Shown here in pieces: positions 34,258 to 45,706 of a stretch of 64,000 nt of DNA. The notes below the pieces were generated by a model. The model was given only the letters and a program-made list of their open reading frames with translations. It ran no database searches and was not told where the DNA came from. Source of the DNA: Rhodocyclaceae bacterium (GTDB lineage Bacteria > Pseudomonadota > Gammaproteobacteria > Burkholderiales > Rhodocyclaceae); the NCBI GenBank assembly GCA_028687645.1, contig JAQTZQ010000002.1, forward strand, positions 1 to 64,000, given 5' to 3'. Numbering within the stretch: the stretch's first letter is position 1; each line of letters opens with the position of its first letter. Both the position numbers and the translations under genes were made by a program.

Positions 34258-35007
34258 ATGTCCGTTACTATGCGTGAAATGCTGGAAGCCGGTGTCCATT
34301 TCGGTCACCAGACCCGTTTTTGGTCCCCCAAAATGGCACCGTACATTTTCGGTGCCCGCAACAAGATTCATATCGTCAACCTCGAAAAGACGTTGGCCAA
34401 ATACAACGAAGCTTCTGCTTTCGTCAAAAAACTATCAGCTAACCGTGGCAATGTGCTTTTCGTTGGCACCAAGCGTCAGGCTCGCGAAATTATTGCTGAA
34501 GAAGCGCAGCGCGCTGGTGTACCGTATGTCGATCAGCGTTGGCTGGGTGGCATGCTAACCAACTTCAAAACGGTCAAAACCTCGATCAAGCGTCTGAAAG
34601 ATATGGAAGTTGCCGTTGAAGCCGGTGATCTTGAGCGTATGCCCAAAAAAGAAGCGCTGACCTTCCGTCGCGAAATGGAAAAGCTGCAAAAATCCATCGG
34701 TGGTATCAAGGAAATGAACGGTTTACCGGATGCGATTTTCGTCATCGACGTTGGCTACCACAAGATTGGTATTACCGAAGCCGGCAAGCTAGGTATCCCG
34801 GTCATTGGCGTGGTTGATACCAACCACTCACCGGAAGGCGTTGCTTATGTTATTCCCGGTAACGATGACTCATCCCGTGCGATTCGTTTGTATGCGCGCG
34901 GCATGGCCGACGCCATTCTTGAAGGCCGTAGTCAGGTTATTCAGGAAATTGTTGCTGCCAGCGGCGGCCAGGATGAGTTCGTTGAAGTTGTAGAAGCGGC
35001 TGAGTAA
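34258..35007 (+). CDS. rpsB: 30S ribosomal protein S2
   Basis: 249 residues. [28 protein letters not shown] is the S2 N-terminus, with [14 protein letters not shown] and [17 protein letters not shown] further on. Starts the long rpsB-tsf-pyrH-frr-uppS-cdsA-dxr-rseP-bamA block. AAGGAG lies 5 bases before the ATG. Confidence 0.98.
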   Translation: MSVTMREMLEAGVHFGHQTRFWSPKMAPYIFGARNKIHIVNLEKTLAKYNEASAFVKKLSANRGNVLFVGTKRQAREIIAEEAQRAGVPYVDQRWLGGMLTNFKTVKTSIKRLKDMEVAVEAGDLERMPKKEALTFRREMEKLQKSIGGIKEMNGLPDAIFVIDVGYHKIGITEAGKLGIPVIGVVDTNHSPEGVAYVIPGNDDSSRAIRLYARGMADAILEGRSQVIQEIVAASGGQDEFVEVVEAAE

Positions 35008-35032
35008 GCTGCATTAAGTCAGTCCAAAGGCG

Positions 35033-35045
35033 GGGCCTTGGGCCC
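35033..35045 (+). other. Small hairpin between rpsB and tsf
   Basis: GGGCC-TTG-GGCCC, a 5-bp stem with a 3-base loop in the 66-base gap. It could reduce read-through to tsf, as known for the E. coli rpsB-tsf gap; inferred. Confidence 0.35.
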
Positions 35046-35073
35046 TGTCTGCATTAAAGCTCAGGAGAAAAAT

Positions 35074-35973
35074 ATGGCGGCAATTACCGCAGGCATGGTA
35101 GCAGAACTGCGCGGCAAGACCGATGCACCGATGATGGAGTGTAAAAAAGCACTAACCGAGGCTGATGGTGATATGGTCAAGGCGGAAGAAATCCTTCGCG
35201 TCAAACTTGGCAACAAGGCTTCCAAGGCGGCGACTCGTATCGCGGCTGAAGGTATCGTCGCGATTAGTATTTCTGCGGATGGTAAGCAGGGTGCGATTAT
35301 CGAAGTTAATAGTGAAACTGACTTCGTTGCTAAAAATGACGAATTCATCTCACTGGCCAACGGCTCGGCTGCTCTGGTAGCCGACAAAAATCCCGGTGAT
35401 GTTTCTGAGTTGTCCGCATTGGCAATGGGCGAGGGCACAGTTGAGTCAACCCGTTCTGCGTTGGTTGGCAAAATTGGCGAGAACATGAGCATTCGTCGTT
35501 TCGCTCGTTTTGAAGCCAAAGGCAAGCTGGTTCCTTACATTCACGGTGGTTCCAAGGTTGGTGTTCTGGTCGACGTTGTGGGTGGTGATGAGCAGTTGGG
35601 CAAGGATCTGGCGATGCATATCGCTGCTTCCAAGCCGAAATCTCTCGACTCTTCAGGCGTTTCAGCTGAGTTGCTCGACACCGAGCGTCGTATCGCCATT
35701 GAAAAGGCGCGCGAAGCGGGCAAGCCGGAAGAAATGCTGGAAAAGATTGCCGAAGGCACGGTTCAGAAATATCTGAAAGATGTCACCCTGCTGGGTCAGG
35801 TTTTCGTCAAGGCCGCTGATGGTAAGCAAACCATTGAGCAGCTACTGAAGTCCAAAGGCGCTTCCGTCGCTGGCTTTACGCTGTTCGTAGTGGGCGAAGG
35901 CATTGAGAAGAAGGTTGATGACTTTGCTGCTGAAGTCGCTGCTCAAGCCGCTGCTGCCGCTGCCAAGAAGTAA
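35074..35973 (+). CDS. tsf: Elongation factor Ts
   Basis: 299 residues from ATG 35074 (AGGAG upstream). Nucleotide exchange factor for EF-Tu. N-terminal UBA-like helices [20 protein letters not shown], the EF-Tu contact [10 protein letters not shown], and dimerisation region. C-terminus ends in an Ala-rich tail ([11 protein letters not shown]). Confidence 0.98.
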   Translation: MAAITAGMVAELRGKTDAPMMECKKALTEADGDMVKAEEILRVKLGNKASKAATRIAAEGIVAISISADGKQGAIIEVNSETDFVAKNDEFISLANGSAALVADKNPGDVSELSALAMGEGTVESTRSALVGKIGENMSIRRFARFEAKGKLVPYIHGGSKVGVLVDVVGGDEQLGKDLAMHIAASKPKSLDSSGVSAELLDTERRIAIEKAREAGKPEEMLEKIAEGTVQKYLKDVTLLGQVFVKAADGKQTIEQLLKSKGASVAGFTLFVVGEGIEKKVDDFAAEVAAQAAAAAAKK

Positions 35974-35989
35974 TTTGTAGGAATACACC

Positions 35990-36706
35990 ATGACCACACC
36001 CAAATATAAACGCATCCTCCTGAAACTCTCTGGCGAAGCCCTGATGGGCAATGACGCCTATGGCATCAATCCGCAAACCATCGCGGCGATTGTCGGTGAG
36101 ATCAAGGCGGTTGCTGATATGGGTGTGGAAATTGGTGTCGTCATCGGCGGCGGCAATATTTTTCGCGGCATGGCGGGTACCGCTACCGGGATGGATAGAG
36201 CCACTGCAGATTACATGGGCATGATGGCGACGGTGATGAATGCAATGGCACTGTCTGATGCTTTCCGTCAGGCGGGTTTGAATGCTCGCGTGCAGTCTGC
36301 TTTGAATATCGAGCAGGTGGTTGAACCCTATATTCGCGGCAAGGCTATTCGCTACCTGGAAGAGGGGAAAATTGTTATTTTTGGTGCTGGCACTGGAAAT
36401 CCATTCTTTACAACCGATACTGCGGCAGCTTTGCGTGGCTCGGAAATCGGTGCAGAAATTGTCCTCAAGGCGACCAAGGTGGATGGTGTTTACACGGCTG
36501 ACCCGAAAAAGGACGCCTCCGCGACACGTTATGACCAGATCAGCTTTAATGAAGCGATCTCGAAAAATCTTGCAGTGATGGATGCGACAGCTTTTGCGCT
36601 GTGTCGTGATCAAAAATTACCGATCAATGTATTTTCAATCTTCAAGGCCGGCGCACTGAAGCGCGTGGTGCTTGGAGAGAATGAGGGTACGTTGGTGTAC
36701 TATTGA
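35990..36706 (+). CDS. pyrH: UMP kinase
   Basis: 238 residues. Phosphorylates UMP to UDP. Amino-acid kinase fold: [15 protein letters not shown] at the start, [12 protein letters not shown] and [12 protein letters not shown] for UMP binding, and [13 protein letters not shown] for ATP. GTP and UTP regulate the family. It lies 16 bases after tsf. Confidence 0.98.
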   Translation: MTTPKYKRILLKLSGEALMGNDAYGINPQTIAAIVGEIKAVADMGVEIGVVIGGGNIFRGMAGTATGMDRATADYMGMMATVMNAMALSDAFRQAGLNARVQSALNIEQVVEPYIRGKAIRYLEEGKIVIFGAGTGNPFFTTDTAAALRGSEIGAEIVLKATKVDGVYTADPKKDASATRYDQISFNEAISKNLAVMDATAFALCRDQKLPINVFSIFKAGALKRVVLGENEGTLVYY

Positions 36707-36717
36707 AGGACAACGAG

Positions 36718-37275
36718 ATGATTGCCGAACTCAAAAAAGCGCTCGAAGGAAAAATGCTTAAGTCGCTTGAGGTGCTCAAGCTGGACTTGCAAAAAGTGCG
36801 TACAGGTCGTGCTCATGTGGGTTTGCTTGACCATGTTCAGGTGGATTATTACGGCTCCATGGTGCCGGTTAATCAGGTCGCCAACATTACGCTGGTTGAT
36901 GCTCGCACTATTGGTGTTCAGCCATGGGAAAAACCCATGCTGCAAAAGGTGGAAAAAGCAATTCGCGATTGTGATCTGGGTTTAAATCCCTCATCGCAAG
37001 GTGACCTGATTCGGGTACCAATGCCGGCTTTGACGGAAGAGCGTCGTCGTGACCTGATTAAGGTGGTCAAAACCGAAGGTGAAGATACCAAGATCGCCTT
37101 GCGCAATTTGCGTCGTGATGCCAACGCTCATCTCAAGGATGCCTTGAAGAAGCACGAAATTCCCGAAGATGATGAGCGCAAGGCACAGGATGATGTACAG
37201 AAACTGACCGATAAATACGTCGCCGAAATCGATAAGATGCTCGCCCTTAAAGAGGCCGAGCTGATGCAGGTATAG
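36718..37275 (+). CDS. frr: Ribosome recycling factor
   Basis: 185 residues from ATG 36718, with AAGGA 7 bases upstream; the TTG at 36703 inside pyrH is rejected because it would add residues not found in the family. Splits post-termination ribosomes with [25 protein letters not shown] and IGVQPWEK are invariant family segments. Long helical ends form the L-shaped tRNA-like fold. Confidence 0.97.
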   Translation: MIAELKKALEGKMLKSLEVLKLDLQKVRTGRAHVGLLDHVQVDYYGSMVPVNQVANITLVDARTIGVQPWEKPMLQKVEKAIRDCDLGLNPSSQGDLIRVPMPALTEERRRDLIKVVKTEGEDTKIALRNLRRDANAHLKDALKKHEIPEDDERKAQDDVQKLTDKYVAEIDKMLALKEAELMQV

Positions 37276-37286
37276 CGCCGCGCCGA

Positions 37287-38048
37287 ATGGCTTTTTTTTC
37301 CAGCTCAACCCGTCAGGTACCGGACGCCGTGGCGGTGCCTGATCATGTCGCAGTCATCATGGATGGTAACGGGCGCTGGGCGAAATCTCGGTTTTTGCCA
37401 CGTTTTACGGGGCACGTCAAAGGTGTGGAATTGGTGCGCGAAATGGTGCGTGCCTGCCTTGAGCGGAAAATTCACTACCTGACTCTTTTTGCATTTAGTT
37501 CGGAAAACTGGCGTCGACCGCAAGAAGAGGTGACCATGTTAATGCAGCTTTTTGCCAAATCGCTGCAGCAAGAAGTTGAAAAGCTTCACCGTAACGGGGT
37601 GCGTCTGCGCGTCATCGGTGATTTGTCGCGCTTTGACTCAAGCTTGCAATCCCTGATTCGTGATGCCGAACTTGGTACGGCAGACAATACCAAGCTGGAA
37701 TTGACGATCGCAGCTAATTATGGCGGTCGCTGGGACATCATGCAGGCGGTCAATAAAATGTTGGCCGCCCAGCCAAGTAAGCGTGATACCTGGAGTGAAT
37801 CTGATCTCGAACCTTATTTGTCAATGGCTTTCGCCCCTGAGCCCGACCTGTTCATCCGTACCGGTGGCGAGGAGCGAATCAGTAATTTTTTACTCTGGCA
37901 ATTGGCTTATACCGAACTCTATTTTACGAAGACGCTTTGGCCCGCCTTTAACACCACTGAGTTTGACCGGGCTATCCTTTCCTATCAGCAGCGTGAGCGT
38001 CGCTTTGGCCGAACCAGCGAGCAGTTGACCGGACAGTCGGATGCTTAG
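37287..38048 (+). CDS. uppS: Undecaprenyl diphosphate synthase
   Basis: 253 residues. Makes C55 lipid carrier for peptidoglycan and O-antigen by adding isopentenyl units in cis. [16 protein letters not shown] holds the catalytic Asp and P-loop-like region; [14 protein letters not shown] and [15 protein letters not shown] are further signature segments. Overlaps cdsA by 8 bases. Confidence 0.97.
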   Translation: MAFFSSSTRQVPDAVAVPDHVAVIMDGNGRWAKSRFLPRFTGHVKGVELVREMVRACLERKIHYLTLFAFSSENWRRPQEEVTMLMQLFAKSLQQEVEKLHRNGVRLRVIGDLSRFDSSLQSLIRDAELGTADNTKLELTIAANYGGRWDIMQAVNKMLAAQPSKRDTWSESDLEPYLSMAFAPEPDLFIRTGGEERISNFLLWQLAYTELYFTKTLWPAFNTTEFDRAILSYQQRERRFGRTSEQLTGQSDA

Positions 38049-38877
38049 AACGCGCGTCGTTACCGCGCTAGTTTTACTTGGGCTGTTTTTGCCATGCTTG
38101 TTTTATCTTTCACAAGTTCACTGGGCACTGTTGATGGCAGCGGTTATTGGCGTTGGCGCTTGGGAATGGGGGGGGATATTGCGTTGGTCAGAGTTGCGCC
38201 GCCGTCTGCTTGGCATCCTGATGGCTTCGTCCTGTGCCGGAGTTTCTCTAATCGCGCCGGAAGCCATTGGTGCCGGTAACGCCGCCACTTACTCAGCGCC
38301 CTGGGTTGTGGTTATTTACGTTTTGGCGGCTGCTTTTTGGTGCTTGCTGATTCCCCTCTGGTTACGCATGCGTTGGGCCTTGGGCACTGGCGCTGCTGGA
38401 TTATTAACCGGCTTGGTGGTGCTTTTCCCGACTTGGCTGGCCATGGTTCAGTTGCGCACCCTTGGTCCTGCTGTCTTGCTGGCTTTGTTTGCTGTCGTTT
38501 GGGTGGCCGATGTGGCGGCGTATTTTTCCGGCAAAGCCTTTGGTAAGCACAAACTGGCTCCGAGTATCAGCCCTGGAAAAACCTGGGAGGGGGCGATCGG
38601 CGCTGTCGTTGCGGTCATTGCTTATGGCTTGACCATTCGCTTCAGCACAGGCTATGCGCCTCTTTCGTTGCCTCTGTGGGTGCTCGCACTGATTCTCGTG
38701 ACCGCAGTCAGTATTATTGGTGACCTTTACGAGTCGATGCTTAAGCGCCAGGCCGGGATCAAGGATAGCAGCAAGGTTTTGCCCGGCCATGGTGGCGTGC
38801 TTGATCGTATCGACAGTCTGACCTCCACCATGCCCATTGTCGGCTTGCTTTGGTTGATTACTTCCGGCGTGCAATGA
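38041..38877 (+). CDS. cdsA: Phosphatidate cytidylyltransferase
   Basis: 278 residues, about eight TM helices. Makes CDP-diacylglycerol for phospholipid synthesis. The C-terminal family signature is present: [25 protein letters not shown] upstream, then [21 protein letters not shown] and LDRIDSL. Overlaps dxr by 4 bases. Confidence 0.96.
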   Translation: MLRTRVVTALVLLGLFLPCLFYLSQVHWALLMAAVIGVGAWEWGGILRWSELRRRLLGILMASSCAGVSLIAPEAIGAGNAATYSAPWVVVIYVLAAAFWCLLIPLWLRMRWALGTGAAGLLTGLVVLFPTWLAMVQLRTLGPAVLLALFAVVWVADVAAYFSGKAFGKHKLAPSISPGKTWEGAIGAVVAVIAYGLTIRFSTGYAPLSLPLWVLALILVTAVSIIGDLYESMLKRQAGIKDSSKVLPGHGGVLDRIDSLTSTMPIVGLLWLITSGVQ

Positions 38878-40064
38878 AGCCACAAAACATTACGATTTTA
38901 GGGGCGACCGGATCGATCGGGGTTAGTACGCTGGATGTTGTGCGCCGCCATCCTGAGCGTTATCGCGTCTTTGCTCTTTGTGCGCATAGCCAGGTTGAAA
39001 AGCTATTCGATCAATGCCAGGAATTTAGGCCCAGCTTTGCCGTGGTCCGCGATGCCTTGCTGGCTGATCAACTGAGTACTTTATGTCGGGCCGCCGGGCT
39101 AAAAACTGAAGTTCGTTTTGGGCTTGAAGCCTTGGCGGAGATGTCATCGGCACCTGAAGTGGATTCGGTGATGGCGGCAATTGTCGGCGCAGCGGGGCTT
39201 GAACCCACCTTGGCAGCAGCCCGGGCCGGCAAGAAAATCATGCTGGCCAACAAGGAAGTGCTGGTCATGGCCGGTGAATTGTTCATGCACGCGGTGCGTG
39301 AACATGGGGCCACTTTACTGCCGGTCGACAGCGAACATAACGCCATTTTTCAGGCATTACCTGCCGATTTCTCACGCGGGCTGAGCGCTTGTGGTGTGCG
39401 CCGGATTCTCCTGACCGCCTCGGGCGGGCCTTTTCGCACCAAGGCGCTGGATGAATTAGACCAAGTTACACCTGAAGCCGCTTGCGCCCATCCCAACTGG
39501 GTCATGGGCAGGAAGATTTCGGTCGACTCAGCGAGCATGATGAACAAGGGACTGGAGGTGATCGAGGCGCACTGGCTGTTTGCCGCCCCCCCTGAGCAGA
39601 TTCAGATTGTTGTGCACCCGCAAAGCGTGATTCATTCTGCGGTCGAATACAACGACGGCTCGGTGCTGGCGCAAATGGGCAATCCGGATATGCGCACGCC
39701 GATTGCTTACGCGCTGGCGTATCCGCAGCGTATTGACTCGGGTGTCGAGGCACTGGATTTGTTTAAAATCGCCCGGCTTGATTTTTATCCGCCAGATTTT
39801 GAGCGTTTTCCCTGCTTGCGTCTGGCTTACGATGCCTTGGGGCAGGGCGGCACGGCGCCGGCGATTCTCAATGCTGCCAATGAAGTCGCAGTTGCCGCAT
39901 TTCTTGATCGCCAGTTGCCTTTTTTGGGCATTCCACGATTGATCGAAACGGTACACAACACCATGCCTGCGGGCCCTGAAGGCAGTCTGGCCGATGTTCT
40001 GGCCGCCGATGCTGAGGCACGGCGAATTGCCCAACATTTAATAACGGATCAACGTTTCGCGTGA
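38874..40064 (+). CDS. dxr: 1-Deoxy-D-xylulose 5-phosphate reductoisomerase
   Basis: 396 residues from ATG 38874. Second step of the MEP isoprenoid pathway, using NADPH and a divalent metal. [18 protein letters not shown] is the nucleotide-binding start; [13 protein letters not shown] and GGPFRT...[25 protein letters not shown] (read as separate motifs) hold the metal and substrate residues. Overlaps the GTG of rseP by 4 bases. Confidence 0.97.
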   Translation: MKPQNITILGATGSIGVSTLDVVRRHPERYRVFALCAHSQVEKLFDQCQEFRPSFAVVRDALLADQLSTLCRAAGLKTEVRFGLEALAEMSSAPEVDSVMAAIVGAAGLEPTLAAARAGKKIMLANKEVLVMAGELFMHAVREHGATLLPVDSEHNAIFQALPADFSRGLSACGVRRILLTASGGPFRTKALDELDQVTPEAACAHPNWVMGRKISVDSASMMNKGLEVIEAHWLFAAPPEQIQIVVHPQSVIHSAVEYNDGSVLAQMGNPDMRTPIAYALAYPQRIDSGVEALDLFKIARLDFYPPDFERFPCLRLAYDALGQGGTAPAILNAANEVAVAAFLDRQLPFLGIPRLIETVHNTMPAGPEGSLADVLAADAEARRIAQHLITDQRFA

Positions 40065-41428
40065 GTAATTTCCCTTTTTATTTGGTCGCCTTTATCGTTG
40101 TTTTGGGCGTACTGGTCGTCATTCACGAACTTGGCCATTATTTGGCGGCGCGTTACTGCGGCGTCAAGGTTTTGCGCTTCTCCGTCGGTTTCGGAAAAAC
40201 AATTTTTCAGCGCAAATTCGGCGTTGACCGTACCGAATGGGCGGTGGCAGCTATACCCTTGGGTGGTTTTGTCAAAATGCTTGATGAGCGGGAAGGCGAC
40301 GTTGCCCCCGAAGAACAACATCGTGCTTTCAATCGGCAAAGTGTCGGCAAACGCAGTCTGATCGTTGTCGCCGGGCCGCTGGCTAATTTCGCCCTTGCCA
40401 TCCTGCTTTATTGGGCCATCTTCATGCATGGCACGAACGAATTGCTGCCAGTACTCGGCCCACCGCCCGCCGATTCACCCGCAGCCATGGCTGGTGTGGT
40501 CAATGGTGAGCGGGTTCGTGCCGTGGATGGTGAAGCAGTGGCAACCTGGGATGATTTTCGCTGGCGCTTGCTGCAGAAAGCAACGGATCGGGAATCCGTT
40601 GAGCTTGAAGTCGTTAACGAACAGCAAGAAGTTAACCTACGGCGTTTACATCTGGCTGCGGCAGGCGAGCAGGGTTGGGAAGGTGATGCCCTGGCGCGGC
40701 TAGGCATCAATTTTTTCCGTCCCAAAATCCCGCCAATTATCGGCAAGGTTTCTACCGGTGGTCCGGCAGAAGCAGCCGGAGTGCTGGTCGGCGATGAAGT
40801 GCTGACGATCAATGGTACTAAGATCGTCAGTTGGTTTGACTTTGTGCGTTACGTCCGAGACGCAAGCGGTGCCAGTTTGCAACTGGAAATTGAGCGAAAT
40901 GGGCAGAGAGTTACGGTTAACGTCATTCCGAAGGTGATTTCTGAGGGCGGTCGCCAAGTCGGCAAAGTGGGGGTGGCTGTTGCAGAATCACCCGAAGCCA
41001 GCCAGGAAGTGCGTACCTTTGTCAGTTACGGTTTTTTTGCAGCGGGCGCCAAAGCAATGACTGAAACCTGGGACAAATCGGTATTCACCCTGGTTATGAT
41101 GGGTAAGATGCTGACCGGCGAGGTCTCCTGGAAAAACATCTCCGGGCCGGTGACGATTGCCGATTACGCTGGGCAATCGGCACGACTGGGGCTGGAGTAT
41201 TACCTGAAGTTCATGGCGCTGGTCAGTATCAGCCTTGGCGTTCTCAATCTGCTGCCCATTCCGGTTCTGGATGGGGGGCATTTGTTGTATCATGCCATCG
41301 AAGTCGTCAGGCGCCGCCCCTTGTCGGAGCGTGCGATGGAATTGGGGCAGCAATTTGGTATGGCTATCCTGTTCACCTTGATGGCTTTTGCCTTTTTTAA
41401 CGATATAAATCGCCTGGTCTCCGGCTGA
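40061..41428 (+). CDS. rseP: RIP zinc metalloprotease RseP
   Basis: 455 residues from GTG 40061. Membrane site-2 protease that cleaves anti-sigma-E. HELGH at the N-terminal helix gives the zinc site, [14 protein letters not shown] the second zinc-ligand loop near the C-terminus, and two PDZ domains (about 115-300) lie between. Adjacent to bamA, fitting its role in envelope stress control. Carries one clear and one degenerate copy of the dispersed repeat. Confidence 0.95.
   Translation: MSNFPFYLVAFIVVLGVLVVIHELGHYLAARYCGVKVLRFSVGFGKTIFQRKFGVDRTEWAVAAIPLGGFVKMLDEREGDVAPEEQHRAFNRQSVGKRSLIVVAGPLANFALAILLYWAIFMHGTNELLPVLGPPPADSPAAMAGVVNGERVRAVDGEAVATWDDFRWRLLQKATDRESVELEVVNEQQEVNLRRLHLAAAGEQGWEGDALARLGINFFRPKIPPIIGKVSTGGPAEAAGVLVGDEVLTINGTKIVSWFDFVRYVRDASGASLQLEIERNGQRVTVNVIPKVISEGGRQVGKVGVAVAESPEASQEVRTFVSYGFFAAGAKAMTETWDKSVFTLVMMGKMLTGEVSWKNISGPVTIADYAGQSARLGLEYYLKFMALVSISLGVLNLLPIPVLDGGHLLYHAIEVVRRRPLSERAMELGQQFGMAILFTLMAFAFFNDINRLVSG
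40201..40235 (-). repeat. Dispersed USS-like repeat, copy 10
   Basis: Minus strand reads CGGTACGGTCAAC, then AATTT, GCGCTG and AAAAATT. Inside rseP. Confidence 0.7.
40910..40940 (+). repeat. Degenerate USS-like repeat (one core mismatch)
   Basis: GTTACGGTTAAC followed by ATT and GATTT. Inside rseP; spacing is looser than in the main copies. Confidence 0.35.
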
Positions 41429-43705
41429 ATGATGAAGAAAACCCTGCTCTCTCTCCTGGTTGCCAGCCTTTTTGCGGCGCCCGCAATTGCCTTCGATCCA
41501 TTCGTCGTTAAGGATATTCGTGTCGAGGGCATTCAACGCACTGAAGCTGGGACCGTATTCAGCTATCTGCCAGTTAAAGTCGGCGATACGCTCAATGACG
41601 AAAAAGCCGCGCAATCCATTAAAACCCTTTTTGCCACCGGTTTTTTTAAGGATGTACGAATCGAGATTGATGGCAAGGTGATGGTCGTTTTGGTCCAGGA
41701 GCGGCCGGCCATCGCCAAAATCAATTTCGTCGGTCTCAAAGAGTTCGAAAACGATGTGATCATTAAGGCGCTCAAAGAAACCGGGATTTCTGAGGGGCGA
41801 ATTTTTGACCGTGCTCAACTCGACAGGGCTGAACAGGAACTCAAACGCCAATATCTGACGCGCGGCAAATACGCAGCGACGATTACGACCACGATCACGC
41901 CACTTGAACGCAATCGTGTTGGCATTAATTTCAATATTGAAGAAGGCGCCGCAGCGCGTATCAAGCAGATCCACGTTGTCGGAGCCAAAGCTTTTACAGA
42001 AAAAGAGTTGCTCGGGTTGATAGAACTGACAACGTCCGGCATGCTTACTTGGTACACCAAAAATGACCAGTATTCGCGCCAGAAACTCGGTGCTGATCTG
42101 GAAAAGATTAAATCCTTCTATTTGAACCGTGGCTATCTCGAATTTAATATCGAATCCACTCAGGTCTCGATCTCTCCTGACAAGCAGGATGTTTTCATTA
42201 CTGTCAATGTCATTGAAGGTGAGCGTTACCAGGTTTCGTCAGTCAAGTTGGCGGGAGATTTGATTGTCTCGGAAGAAGAATTACGCGGACTGGTTACGCT
42301 GATGCCGGGGGACGTATTTTCCCGCGAGCGTTTAAATCAAACCACCAAGGCAGTTGGTGATCGTTTGGGTAAGGAAGGCTATGCCTTTGCCAACGTCAAT
42401 GCTGCGCCGGAAATTGACAAGGAAAAACGTCAAGTCGCCTTTACGATATTTGTCGATCCGGGCAAGCGTGTTTATGTCCGCCGTTTGAATATCTCTGGCA
42501 ACACCAAGACGCGTGATGAGGTGATTCGTCGTGAAATGCGTCAGATGGAAGGCGGTTGGTACGATGCAGAACGAGTCTCTGCATCCAAACTACGTCTTGA
42601 TCGCCTGGGGTATTTTTCAGAGGTAGCGGTTGAGACGCCTGCAGTGCAGGGTACATCTGACCAAATTGACGTCAATATGAATGTTACTGAAAAGCCAACC
42701 GGCAATTTAATGCTGGGTGTTGGCTTTTCCAGTACTGAAGGCCTTGTGCTATCGGGCTCGATTGCCCAGAACAATTTCATGGGTAGTGGCAATAACGTCG
42801 GTATCCAAGTCAATACCGGCAAAATCAACACGGTCTACTCTTTTTCTTACACCAATCCTTATTTCACCAAGGATGGCGTTAGTCAGGGTTTTGACGTTTA
42901 TCACCGTAACGTAGATACCACCACGACCTCGGTTGCGCCGTACAGGACATCGTCGACCGGCGGTAATATCAGGTTTGGTTTCCCGCTCAGCGAAAAGGAA
43001 TCCTTGAGTTTTGGTGCTGGCCTTGACAGCACCTCCATCGAAACCTTTGACGATAGCCCCTTGCGCTACAAAGAGTTCTCTAGTGCTTTTCCCGGCGCCA
43101 ACCTGACCATTCCGTTATCCATTAATTGGGTCAGTGACGGAAAAGACAGTTATTTGTTCCCAACAATGGGGCGTTACCAAAAAGCCGGTATTGAAGTTGC
43201 GATTCCCGGTGGCGATCTGACTTTCTATCGCGCCTCTTACCAGATCCAGCAGTATTTCCCGCTCAGCAAAACTTTTACCCTGATGCTCAATGGCGATATC
43301 GGCTACGCTGATGCTTATGGAGACACCACCATCCTGCCGTTCTACAAGAATTTCTACGCCGGTGGCGTAAATACGGTACGTGGCTACAAAGCAGGCAGTT
43401 TGGGTCCGCGTGACATTAACGGCGACAGTCTCGGCGGAACCCGCCGGGTGATTGGCAATGCCGAAATTCTGTGGGGTATTTCCGGCATGGAAAAAAGCCT
43501 CCGCATAGGCCTGTTCCTTGATGCGGGGCAGGTCTATGGTGCGGGTCAGGATTTATCCTTGGGTGATTTGAGGTATTCTACTGGCTTGTCGGCCGCCTGG
43601 ATTTCACCGATCGGACCGCTTAAATTCAGTTTTGGTCAGGCGCTTAATAAGCAGGAGGGCGATAAAACCGAGTCCTTCCAGTTCCAGTTAGGTACTACTT
43701 TTTGA
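41429..43705 (+). CDS. bamA: Outer membrane protein assembly factor BamA
   Basis: 758 residues (ATG 41429, a second ATG follows directly). Signal peptide ending AIA, five POTRA domains (about 25-420; for example VVKDIRVEGIQRTEAGTVF and RRLNISGNTKTRDEVIRREM), then a 16-stranded beta-barrel. The barrel loop VRGYKAGSLGPRD carries the conserved VRGY motif, and the protein ends with the aromatic FQLGTTF. Core of the BAM complex. Followed by the chaperone gene skp after 12 bases. Confidence 0.97.
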   Translation: MMKKTLLSLLVASLFAAPAIAFDPFVVKDIRVEGIQRTEAGTVFSYLPVKVGDTLNDEKAAQSIKTLFATGFFKDVRIEIDGKVMVVLVQERPAIAKINFVGLKEFENDVIIKALKETGISEGRIFDRAQLDRAEQELKRQYLTRGKYAATITTTITPLERNRVGINFNIEEGAAARIKQIHVVGAKAFTEKELLGLIELTTSGMLTWYTKNDQYSRQKLGADLEKIKSFYLNRGYLEFNIESTQVSISPDKQDVFITVNVIEGERYQVSSVKLAGDLIVSEEELRGLVTLMPGDVFSRERLNQTTKAVGDRLGKEGYAFANVNAAPEIDKEKRQVAFTIFVDPGKRVYVRRLNISGNTKTRDEVIRREMRQMEGGWYDAERVSASKLRLDRLGYFSEVAVETPAVQGTSDQIDVNMNVTEKPTGNLMLGVGFSSTEGLVLSGSIAQNNFMGSGNNVGIQVNTGKINTVYSFSYTNPYFTKDGVSQGFDVYHRNVDTTTTSVAPYRTSSTGGNIRFGFPLSEKESLSFGAGLDSTSIETFDDSPLRYKEFSSAFPGANLTIPLSINWVSDGKDSYLFPTMGRYQKAGIEVAIPGGDLTFYRASYQIQQYFPLSKTFTLMLNGDIGYADAYGDTTILPFYKNFYAGGVNTVRGYKAGSLGPRDINGDSLGGTRRVIGNAEILWGISGMEKSLRIGLFLDAGQVYGAGQDLSLGDLRYSTGLSAAWISPIGPLKFSFGQALNKQEGDKTESFQFQLGTTF

Positions 43706-43717
43706 TTCAGGAGTGTC

Positions 43718-44224
43718 ATGTTGAAAGCTAAATCCCTCGTTCTCGCATCGTTGATGTCTGCCCTGTTCGTTACCGGCGTTGGCGCGACCGAGTTGAAGGT
43801 CGGCTATGTAAATACCCAGCGTATTTTCCGTGATGCGCCAGCAGCTCAAAAGGCTGCTAAAAAGCTGGAAGGCGAATTCTCGCGCCGCGATGAAGAGCTC
43901 AAAAAAATGGCCAAGCAGCTTCAGGGGCTGCAGGAAAATCTTGAGCGCAATTCAGTCACCATGGCCGAAAGTGACCGGCGCACCAAGGAAAAAGAATTCG
44001 GCGATTTATCTCGTGAATTCCAGCGTAAACAGCGTGAGTTCCGCGAAGATTTGAACTTGCGTCAAAATGAAGAAAATGCCGCCGTTATTGAAAAAGCGAA
44101 CCGGGCAATCAAGCAGATTGCCGAATCAGAAAAGTACGATCTGGTTTTGCAGGATGTGGTTTGGGTCAGCCCGAGACTGGACATGACCGACCGCGTGATC
44201 AAGGCGCTTGCCGAAGGTAAGTAA
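43718..44224 (+). CDS. skp: Periplasmic chaperone Skp (OmpH)
   Basis: 168 residues. Signal peptide [23 protein letters not shown], then a trimerisation beta strand ([12 protein letters not shown]) and a long coiled-coil with many Lys/Glu/Gln, typical of the jellyfish-like Skp trimer that carries outer membrane proteins to BamA. GAGGAG-like site upstream is weak. Its TAA overlaps the lpxD start by one base. Confidence 0.94.
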   Translation: MLKAKSLVLASLMSALFVTGVGATELKVGYVNTQRIFRDAPAAQKAAKKLEGEFSRRDEELKKMAKQLQGLQENLERNSVTMAESDRRTKEKEFGDLSREFQRKQREFREDLNLRQNEENAAVIEKANRAIKQIAESEKYDLVLQDVVWVSPRLDMTDRVIKALAEGK

Positions 44225-45267
44225 TGCCTGCTGCTGCGGGTGTGGTGCTCTCTTTAGCCGACATCGCCGCCCATTTGGGCGGCGATGTATTTGGTGATGC
44301 GCAAACACAAATTTCCCAGGTAGCAACGCTCGCCTCGGCTGGAGCGGGTGACATTGGCTTTTTAGCTAACTTGAAATATCGGCAACAGTTGCAGACGACA
44401 CGCGCTTCGGCAGTCATCGTTTCGCTAGATTTTGTCGATGCCGTCGATCTACCGAGGATCGTCAGCAAAAATCCTTACGCTTACTATGCACGAGTAGCGG
44501 GTTTGCTCAATCCGCGCAGTAAAACCCCGTCTGGCGTTCATCCCTCTGCCAATTGTGCTTCAACCCTGCCCGATACGGTGTCAATTGGCCCCAATGTCAC
44601 GATTGGCAGTAATGTGGTTTTGGGAGAATCCGTTGTTATCCATGCTGGCTGCGTTGTGGCTGATGGCGTCAAAATAGGTGCGGGTACGGTGCTCTACCCG
44701 AATGTGACGATCTACGCATACTGTGAAATTGGTTGCGATTCGATTATTCATGCCGGCGTGGTGATTGGGGCCGATGGTTTCGGTTTTGCGCCAGATGCCG
44801 GTCAATGGGTCAAAATCCCACAAATCGGCCGGGTGGTGATTGGCAACGACGTTGAAATTGGGGCCAATACGACGGTTGACCGTGGGGCTTTGGACGATAC
44901 GCTGATTGGCGATGGCTGCAAGATCGACAATCAGATCCAGATCGGCCACAACTGTGTGCTTGGTAAGCATTGCGTGGTCGCCGCCTGTGCTGCAATTGCT
45001 GGCAGCGTAACGCTTGAAGATCATGTCACGATTGGTGGGGCAGCGATGATTGCTGGCCATGTGACGATTGCTTCGGGTGCGGTGATTTCCGGCGGCTCCT
45101 TGGTGATGAAAAACATTACCCGGCCCGGGCAATACACCAGCGTTTTTCCGCTGGAGGAACATAGTCACTGGTTGCACAATGCAGCGCAGATTCGGCACCT
45201 GGCCAAGTTGGCCGGGCGCGTTTCTGAACTTGAGAAAACACTTAAAAATATTACTATAAAGGATTGA
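44224..45267 (+). CDS. lpxD: UDP-3-O-acylglucosamine N-acyltransferase
   Basis: 347 residues. Third step of lipid A synthesis, adding a second acyl chain from acyl-ACP. N-terminal uridine-binding region (about 1-100), then a left-handed parallel beta-helix built from hexapeptide repeats such as [14 protein letters not shown] and the [11 protein letters not shown] segment; catalytic His in [11 protein letters not shown]. Part of lpxD-fabZ-lpxA-lpxB. Confidence 0.96.
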   Translation: MPAAAGVVLSLADIAAHLGGDVFGDAQTQISQVATLASAGAGDIGFLANLKYRQQLQTTRASAVIVSLDFVDAVDLPRIVSKNPYAYYARVAGLLNPRSKTPSGVHPSANCASTLPDTVSIGPNVTIGSNVVLGESVVIHAGCVVADGVKIGAGTVLYPNVTIYAYCEIGCDSIIHAGVVIGADGFGFAPDAGQWVKIPQIGRVVIGNDVEIGANTTVDRGALDDTLIGDGCKIDNQIQIGHNCVLGKHCVVAACAAIAGSVTLEDHVTIGGAAMIAGHVTIASGAVISGGSLVMKNITRPGQYTSVFPLEEHSHWLHNAAQIRHLAKLAGRVSELEKTLKNITIKD

Positions 45268-45271
45268 TTAA

Positions 45272-45706
45272 ATGGATATCCATGAAATTCTGGAACACCT
45301 ACCTCATCGCTATCCCTTCTTGCTCGTTGATCGGGTGCTGGAGGTGGTGCCGGGTAAATCAATCCATGCCTATAAAAATATCACCATGAATGAGCCGTAC
45401 TTTGTCGGCCATTTTCCGCATCATCCGGTGATGCCTGGCGTGCTGATCATGGAAGCCCTGGCGCAGGCAGCAGGCATTCTTTCATTCAAAACGATGGAGT
45501 CAAAGCCGGATCCCAACTCAGTATTTTATTTTGTCGGTATCGATGATTGCCGCTTCAAAAAGCCGGTGATGCCGGGCGACCAGTTGCATCTGCACATTGA
45601 AATCATCCGCCACATGCGTGGTATCTGGAAATACAAGGCTGAGGCCAAAGTGGATGGTCAAGTGGTGGCCGAGGCTAATTTAATGTGTGCCAAACGCGAT
45701 GTCTGA
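45272..45706 (+). CDS. fabZ: 3-Hydroxyacyl-ACP dehydratase FabZ
   Basis: 144 residues. Dehydrates 3-hydroxyacyl-ACP in fatty acid synthesis; its substrate is also used by LpxA and LpxD, hence the clustering. [13 protein letters not shown] near the start; active-site His in [20 protein letters not shown] carries the Glu partner. Overlaps lpxA by 8 bases. Confidence 0.97.
   Translation: MDIHEILEHLPHRYPFLLVDRVLEVVPGKSIHAYKNITMNEPYFVGHFPHHPVMPGVLIMEALAQAAGILSFKTMESKPDPNSVFYFVGIDDCRFKKPVMPGDQLHLHIEIIRHMRGIWKYKAEAKVDGQVVAEANLMCAKRDV

Noticed and set aside
40428..40448. TGGCACGAACGAATTGC in rseP as a sigma-54 promoter
   Set aside because: The spacer is 7 bases instead of 5 and it lies inside a housekeeping operon.
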